Assembly (NCBI RefSeq): GCF_016097555.1
Contig: NC_054712.1
Location: 46,651,071 to 46,715,070 of the forward strand
Direction: 5' to 3'
Length of the DNA stretch: 64,000 nt
Origin: Gigantopelta aegis
Taxonomy: Eukaryota; Mollusca; Gastropoda; Neomphalida; Peltospiridae
The translations under genes were made by a program, and so were the position numbers. Below, piece after piece: positions 13,401-22,400 of this stretch. Position 1 is the stretch's first letter; every line of letters starts with the position of its first letter. The notes below the pieces were generated by a model that was not told the origin of the DNA, ran no database searches, and was given only the letters and a program-made list of their open reading frames with translations.

Positions 13401-16400
13401 TTGTGATGGTGCACACTACTTAATATTGCCTTCCCTCCCTAACTTGTGTCTCTCCCTGTGTAATACTTACAACGGAACCTGGTCAGGGTTTGTGATGGTG
13501 CACACTACTTAATATTGCCTTCCCTCCCTAACTTGTGTCTCTCCCTGTATAATACTTACAACGGAACCTGGTCAGGGTTTGTGATGGTGCACACTACTTA
13601 ATATTGCCTTCCCTCCCTAACTTGTGTCTCTCCCTGTGTAATACTTACAACGGAACCTGGTCAGGGTTTGTGATGGTGCACACTACTTAATATTGCCTTC
13701 CCTCCCTAACTTGTGTCTCTCCCTGTGTAATACTTACAACGGAACCTGGTCAGGGTTTGTGATGGTGCACACTACTTAATATTGCCTTCCCTCCCTAACT
13801 TGTGTCTCTCCCTGTGTAATACTTACAACGGAACCTGGTCAGGGTTTGTGATGGTGCACACTACTTAATATTGCCTTCCCTCCCTAACTTGTGTCTCTCC
13901 CTGTGTAATACTTACAACGGAACCTGGTCAGGGTTTGTGATGGTGCACACTACTTAATATTGCCTTCCCTCCCTAACTTGTGTCTCTCCCTGTGTAATAC
14001 TTACAACGGAACCTGGTCAGGGTTTGTGATGGTGCACACTACTTAATATTGCCTTCCCTCCCTAACTTGTGTCTCTCCCTGTGTAATACTTACAACGGAA
14101 CCTGGTCAGGGTTTGTGATGGTGCACACTACTTAATATTGCCTTCCCTCCCTAACTTGTGTCTCTCCCTGTGTAATACTTACAACGGAACCTGGTCAGGG
14201 TTTGTGATGGTGCACACTACTTAATATTGCCTTCCCTCCCTAACTTGTGTCTCTCCCTGTGTAATACTTACAACGGAACCTGGTCAGGGTTTGTGATGGT
14301 GCACACTACTTAATATTGCCTTCCCTCCCTAACTTGTGTCTCTCCCTGTGTAATACTTAAACGGAACCTGGTCAGGGTTTGTGATGGTGCACACTACTTA
14401 ATATTGCCTTCCCTCCCTAACTTGTGTCTCTCCCTGTGTAATACTTACAACGGAACCTGGTCAGGGTTTGTGATGGTGCACACTACTTAATATTGCCTTC
14501 CCTCCCTACCTTGTGTCTCTCCCTGTGTAATACTTACAACGGAACCTGGTCAGGGTTTGTGATGGTGCACACTACTTAATATTGCCTTCCCTCCCTAACT
14601 TGTGTCTCTCCCTGTGTAATACTTACAACGGAACCTGGTCAGGGTTTGTGATGGTGCACACTACTTAATATTGCCTTCCCTCCCTAACTTGTGTCTCTCC
14701 CTGTGTAATACTTACAACGGAACCTGGTCAGGGTTTGTGATGGTGCACACTACTTAATATTGCCTTCCCTCCCTAACTTGTGTCTCTCCCTGTGTAATAC
14801 TTACAACGGAACCTGGTCAGGGTTTGTGATGGTGCACACTACTTAATATTGCCTTCCCTCCCTAACTTGTGTCTCTCCCTGTGTAATACTTACAACGGAA
14901 CCTGGTCAGGGTTTGTGATGGTGCACACTACTTAATATTGCCTTCCCTCCCTAACTTGTGTCTCTCCCTGTGTAATACTTACAACGGAACCTGGTCAGGG
15001 TTTGTGATGGTGCACACTACTTAATATTGCCTTCCCTCCCTAACTTGTGTCTCTCCCTGTGTAATACTTACAACGGAACCTGGTCAGGGTTTATGATGGT
15101 GCACACTACTTTCCCCAACACGACCGTCTCTTTGTTAATGTTGGGCTGCAACTCGTGCAGTTTTAACAAGACCAGCCTGATTGTCTGACCTTTGGCCCCC
15201 GTGTAACTTCCTCCGTGGTAGGGGCCGAGGTCCCCGTCATCAGACAGAGACTGGACAAGAGATTCAAGCTTTTTCGTCTTCATTTTACCCTGACAAATAA
15301 CAAAATACAACATACGAAACTATTCCATATCAAATTATATAAATACATGATGATGATACAATTAATTAACTATATCTTAATATAAAATTAAATAGATGTG
15401 GATATTAATTACATAGGGCGAGCTCTGGCCGAGCAGAAAATTTCACTAAAGTATTAACTTCAAAAATTACAGAATCCCAGTTATTTTTCTAACAAAATAT
15501 CAATTATTAAATAAAATTCACCAATTGTATTTAAAATTCACAATTGTCAAATCTGGTATGTGCCAGAGCATGCAACTGATAATACATATTGTTATAGATC
15601 TAGGATTTTAACCTATTCGCATTTAGTAATAAAATGTAACTGATATTAAAAGTGAATTTTAAAAGTGATTATTATAAAAATGCAATGGTTTCTTTTGCCA
15701 GTTTGCTATTTGTAAGTATTCACCAGCACACTACAAATTATTCTTCCAATGCTGCTCACAACCATCCACAAAATTGCTAAACGAACACATTCAGTAACTC
15801 CGATTAAAAGGAATAGATGTTGAAAAAACGAACTAACTGATATCAGGGCTAGCTCTGGGTAAGAAAATTTTGCCAAATTATTTAATAGTATTCAGTTTAG
15901 GAAACCCAGTTATTTTTTAACAAAATATCAATTATTACATGAAATTATTTTGCCAAATTACTCGGTAAAATAAAATTTGCCAATTGTTTTTAAAATTCGC
16001 AATTGGCAAATTACATTTTACATTTTAAAAATACGAGTTGTCATTGGTTTGCAAACTGTAAGATAGCCCAAGGTACTGTGCCACACTGTTCATACTACCT
16101 TTTCCTTTCTTTTTACTTATTTCCGTGCTTATATTCAATTAAGGTTCAAGCACGCTGTCCTGGGCACACACCTCAGCTATCTGGGCTGTCTGTCCAGGAC
16201 AGTGAGTTAGGGGTTAGTCAGAAAGAAGAGGGTGTAGTGGTCTTACACCTACCCACTGAGGCTTTAAAACTCGCTCTGGGTGGGAGCCGGTACTGGGCTG
16301 CGAACCCTGTACCTACCAGCGTTATGTCCGATGGCTTAACCACGATGCCACCGAGGCAAGTTTCATACTACCATACTGAACCACTAGACTGAAAGGGAAA

Positions 16401-19400
16401 TAACTTGATGCATCCACTAAGGAGGGCTTGATCCAAAAAGCCACTGTGTTTCCAACAACTGTTCTATCATGGAACTACATTCCACTCCAGCTAAGAACTC
16501 AGACATACAGAATATATTCTCTCCGTAATACCTTTGTCTTTGTCATGGAACGACATTCCACGCCAGCTAAGAACTCAGACATACAGAATATATTCTCTCC
16601 GTAATACCTTTGTCTGTGTCATTTCTGTCACTCCTCGCAGAAACTGCAGGAGTTCTCTTTCCTTGTCCAGTGCATCCTGCCAGCCTGGATCTAACTGTCC
16701 AGCCTGAGTAAATCCATTCAGAGCAAGCTGATATTCCTCTTGATGCTTATATGCCTGTAATGACGATCAGAATCCATGTTAGCGTGATTCTTAAAAATTA
16801 ACTGTTTTTCTGGTAAATATTGTCCACATTAATGTCAGCATATCTTTCTGTTAGATACAAGGTTTTCAGTAAAAATAAGATAATTCAATAATAAATAAGT
16901 ATGCAATAGTGATGAAATTTCGTGTAAGTAATTATTAACACTCACCACATCCCAATTATAGTGTAAGTCAGGGTAATTATTAACACTCATCACAGCTCAA
17001 TTATAATGCAAGTCAGAATAATTATTAACACTCATCACAGCTCAATTATAGTGCAAGTCAGGATAATTATTAACACTCACCACAGCTCGATTATAGTGTA
17101 AGTCAGGGTAATTATTAACACTCACCACATCTCGATTTTAGTGCAAGTCAGGGTAATTATTAACACTCACCACAGCTCGATTATAGTGCAAGTCAGGATA
17201 ATTATTAACACTTACCACAGCTCGATTATAGTGCAAGTCAGGATAATTATTAACACTCACCACATCTCGATTATAGTGTAAGACAGGATAATTATTAACA
17301 CTCACCACAGCTCGATTATAGTGCAAGTCAGGATAATTATTAACACTCACCACAGCTCGATTATAGTGCAAGTCAGGATAATTATTAACACTCACCACAG
17401 CTCGATTATAGTGCAAGTCAGGGTTGCCTTGAGCTACTGGGTCTTTTTCCTGGGAAAATAAATAACATTTAATATAATTTTACAAGAATATCAACAAATT
17501 AGAGTTACTAAGAATCATACTGTACAGCGATATAATTTTATCACTAGTCCACTGACAAGTACATCTAGAAATAGACTTGTCTACCAATATTTTCACTTCT
17601 CCAAAGAGTTATTAGGTTTATTCCAGAGCAAGGACCCTGTTTTTGATTGCTCAAAATGAAACAGCATTATAAATGACAATTAATGTTTACTTGACAACCA
17701 TTGAGGTACATTTTGCTTGTTCGAGCAGAAATTCACTTGTCAGAGCAAATGGACAGGTGCTTATTTCAAACACTGCTGCACTGTATGCAGTACGTCCAAA
17801 AGGGTGTAAAAGTTTTGGGAGTTTTTTTTAGGCCAAACAAAATAAATTTCTGGTCTCTAGTCAGCACGTGCGTCCATTTTGACCTTCCTGCATCAACTTT
17901 TTTTTATAAATTTCCCTCGGTATGATAGCGATTTTTCCGCGCTTTTCTTGCTATGACGTAAAACCGCATTTGCAGCCAAAATGCCATCACGCATGAACTA
18001 GGATGTGCATTCCGATTTCTATTTAAATATGCCCCTTATTTCGGTATCAAATATACCCACCTTTTCTGTGCAATCCATGCTTTAAAAACAAATATTAAAA
18101 AAAAGAGGAAAAAAGCTACATCGCCGCATCAATTCTGGAACTTTGTTCTGACCAGAGACCAACTTCTTCTTTTTTTTGCCTTATTATTATTAAAAACATT
18201 TTAATGGAATTTCATTAGCAAAATTATCTTTTTTGGGGTGTAAAAAAAAATGTAGACTTAATACAAGTTGGGTTTTTCAATTAAGTTTTCCCCAGATGCA
18301 TATTCTGGGAATAATGATCAGAATAATTTAATGTGCATTAACACGTATTCATGAATTATCTATTTAAAATTCAAAGACAATAGTTATAAAACATTAAATA
18401 AACAAACCTGCCACCTTTATTCTTGAAAACATGAAAAATTACTACGGTATACAGCCAAACAATTTTATTTCAATCTATTATTTTGAGAAACCATGATATT
18501 TTGAGGTCAAGGAATTGTTCTATAGCATAGTTTACTATTATGTTCATCTTGAACTACTACCAGAGCAGATCTAAGGGTACATACACAAAATTCAAAGTGT
18601 CCCCCAAAATTCAATATTTACCAGATCAATACAATGTATTTTTAGTACGTGACATATAATATCTTGGTCAGCTTGATATTTTTGTGGAAGATTATCATTA
18701 TATGTTAGTGTGATTTAGAAATTCTTCAGATGCCCTTTACAAACATTGCATCTCCTCCATAAATACTGGATGTGCCCTTTTTAAACACTGCACCCCTCCC
18801 TCAAAAAAAATAAAAAAAAGGAAGGAAGGAAATGTTTTATTTAACTACGCATTCAACACATTTTATGTATGGTTATATGGCATCAGACATATGCTTAAGG
18901 ACCACACAGATATTGAGAGAAGAAACCTGCTGTCGCCACTTCATGGACTACTCTTTTCGATTAGCAGCAAGGGATCTCTTATATGCACCACCCCACAGAC
19001 AGGATAGTACATACCACAGCCTTTGTTACACCAGTTGTGGAGCACCGGCTGGAACAAGACCCTCCCTCGAAAAAATCATGCATCCTTACCCATACTAATA
19101 TTTTGCAGCCCTTGGATTAGTTGCTTCAACATGAAGATAACAAAGTTTGACTCTATTGTATTATTACTTACTGCTTGTGTATATGCACTCATAGACTGCT
19201 TTAGGAACATTGGGTTCTGACCACTCACAAAATACAGAGACAGGTAGGCATTTCCAAGAATCACTGAAAATACAAACATACATCTATTAAATAACATCTC
19301 GAGAAAGTTGAGTTTCTGGGCCCGTGCTGATAAAATGTTTAAGAGTCCAGACCCAATGTCTAATGGTGTCACACACATTAAGTTTGTATTATATTAGAGT

Positions 19401-22400
19401 CACAAACTCTATCAGAGTCTTGAGTCTAGACTCTATACATTTTATAAGCACCAGGCCAGATCCCCAGCAAAACAAAGACTGGTATTAGTAGAGTATAGCT
19501 AAAGCAATATATGTCCCCTACTGGGCCCAACACATTTTCACATATCCTAAATTCAATGACCCATGATAACTCTGTTAAAAATGGGTAAATCACCATAAAA
19601 GTTAAACTTGATCTATAACAGTACATGATAAAATCATTCACAAAACTTTCAGCTCCATATCTTGAGCCATTGTGAAAAAAAGTACGGAAAACTATATGTG
19701 GGACAGACAGACAGACAGAAGGACGGAGACAAAACCTATAATCCCCTCCAGTTGGACCGGTAGGGCACTAATAAAGGAACAAGTAGGAGTGTACCCCTGA
19801 ATAACTGAAAATACAAACAAAAAAGGTTTCACTATAAAAAGTATAAAAAGAGATGGATGCCTACATGTATGCTGAACCTGTTTCTTATCAAATCATCAAA
19901 CACAATTTTTGTCAAGTACTACAAAGAAAAGAAAGAAGTGTTTTATTTAACGATGCACTCAACACATTTTATTTACGGTTATATGGCGTCAGACATATGG
20001 TTAAGGACCACACAGATTTTGAGAGGAAACCCGCTGTCGCCACTACATGGGCTACTCTTCCGATTAGCAGCAAGGGATCTTTTATTTGCGCTTCCCACAG
20101 GCAGGATAGCACAAACCATGGCCTTTGTTGAACCAGTTATGGATCACTGGTCGGTGTAAGTGGTTTACACCTACCCATTGAGCCTTGCGGAGCACTCACT
20201 CAGGGTTTGGAGTCGGTATCTGGATTAAAAAACCAATGCCTCGACTGGGATCCGAACCCAGTACCTACCAGCCTGTAGACCGATGGCCTGCCACGACGCC
20301 ACCGAGGCCGGTCGTCAAGTACTACAAATAATGCTTCAAGCACATTTTACACGGCTTCTAGAATTTTTTTAACATCCACGAGATCAGTAATTTAAAAAAT
20401 TTACAAGCCATGATTAAAAATTCACTAGCCCTACTTTACTTTAAGTTACCGGTAATACAGTTTTACTAAATAATAGTTTTAATCAGATATGTCACCTAAA
20501 AAGGGAGATGGAGCTTAAAACCACTAACTTTGGGGGGTTGAGGTGGGGAAAGGATATTGATATCTACAAAATATACTTAACTGCAGCATTTAACCAAAAC
20601 AATTCACTAGCCATCACACATGGCAATAGTAGTTATTTACTAGCCCAACATTGAATATCACTAGCCATGGGAGTGGGGCTATCATAATCTAGAAGCCCTG
20701 AATTTTACTTAGCACCAGATACTAGCTAGCAGGGTCTGCGCGGGACTTAGCCTAGTGGTAAAGCACTCGCTTGATGCACGGTACGTCCAGGATCGTTCCA
20801 TGATGGTGCAAAACTGGTATATCAAAGGCCATGGTATGTGCTATCCTATATGTGGGATGGTACATATAAAAGATCCCTTGCTACTATTAGAAAAATGTAG
20901 CGGGTATCCTCTCTAGGACCAAAATTACCAAATGTTTAACATCTACAACTGTGTACAAAGCAAGAGATACCTACTATTTCAACAAGATCCTCTTAGACAC
21001 AAAGACAGGGTGAAGTCAGGCTGATGAAAGCAGTTTTCGATCACTTCACCCAGTTACATGAGGCTTGAATACCATCTTTAAGATTTAACCGAAGTGCATC
21101 TTAACCTCACTATTATGCAATGATAGGATACAAGTAAACCCACGAAACTTGAACTAAATGGCTTATTACATCTTAACCTCACTATTATGCAATGATAGGA
21201 TACAAGTAAACCCACGAAACTTGAACTAAATGGCTTATTACATCACACCACTTACAGGGCTAGCTCTGGGTGAACAAACAAATTTGCCAAATTGTTTATT
21301 AAACTTCAAAAATTGCAGAAATCAACAGTTATTTTCTAAAAAAATATCACTTATTACATAAAATTATTTCGTCAAATTAAAATAAAATTCGCCATTGCTT
21401 TCAAAATTCGCAAATGGTGAATTTGGTGAGTGCCAAAGCTAGCCCTGACTTATAGCCTACAATACCAATACAATCACATTCAACTAACCCCATGAAACGC
21501 CATCTTTAATATCTAACTGAATGGCTTCTTTAGCTTTGTCCACACTCTCCTCGACGAGTCGAACACGCTCGGCCGGTGGTCCGCTCAGCTGTCGCAAAAC
21601 CATCGAGAGATTTCGCAGAGATACTTTGTTCTTTTGCTGATGATAAAAAAAAAAAAAAAAACAAGCATAATAATTAAACTGTTTTAAGTAACAAACATCT
21701 GCATATATATCAGTATTTTACTAAACAATTGTACTGTAAATTGCAATATCTCATTAAGGTAATGAATATCAACATAATTAATTTCAGCTTTAAGTGCAGA
21801 GGTAATTGTAACTATAGTAAAAAGTGTCACAAATAGTTATGGTAATGTTATTTAATACCTTTATTTGATACCAGATAGTCGATATATATTTTATACTGGG
21901 GTGCCATTAAACATAATTCATGTATTTTCATTTCAACACAGCTGTCGTACACACTTGTAATAATTGTAATAATTATACTAGTATCAATGCTGAAAACATT
22001 TTGCAAGGTGGGGTTTTTTTCTTCTGACAATGCAAAATTAGAGTTACCTTGTATAGTACTGGTCTGAGCCATAACTAGTGGGGGAGTAGTGGTAAATACT
22101 AAACATTTCATAAGTAATTTAAAAGAGTAGTTTAGTCTACCTGGAGAAAACTGTGTCTTTTTTCTTTCTTTTTTACTAGATTGAAGTTACTTTTGGCTAG
22201 TCGCAACTATCCAATAATTTGTCACTCCATTTTATGTTTTAAAACATTTTCAATAACATTTACCGTGTTATTCAATTCTTTCAGAACTAAAAATTATATG
22301 TATTGAAACTGCCTATGGACAACAAGTAATCATTTAGTGTCACTTACATAATTCAAAGCTCCAGTGAAACAGTTTTTCGCTGATGGAATATTTCCATTTT

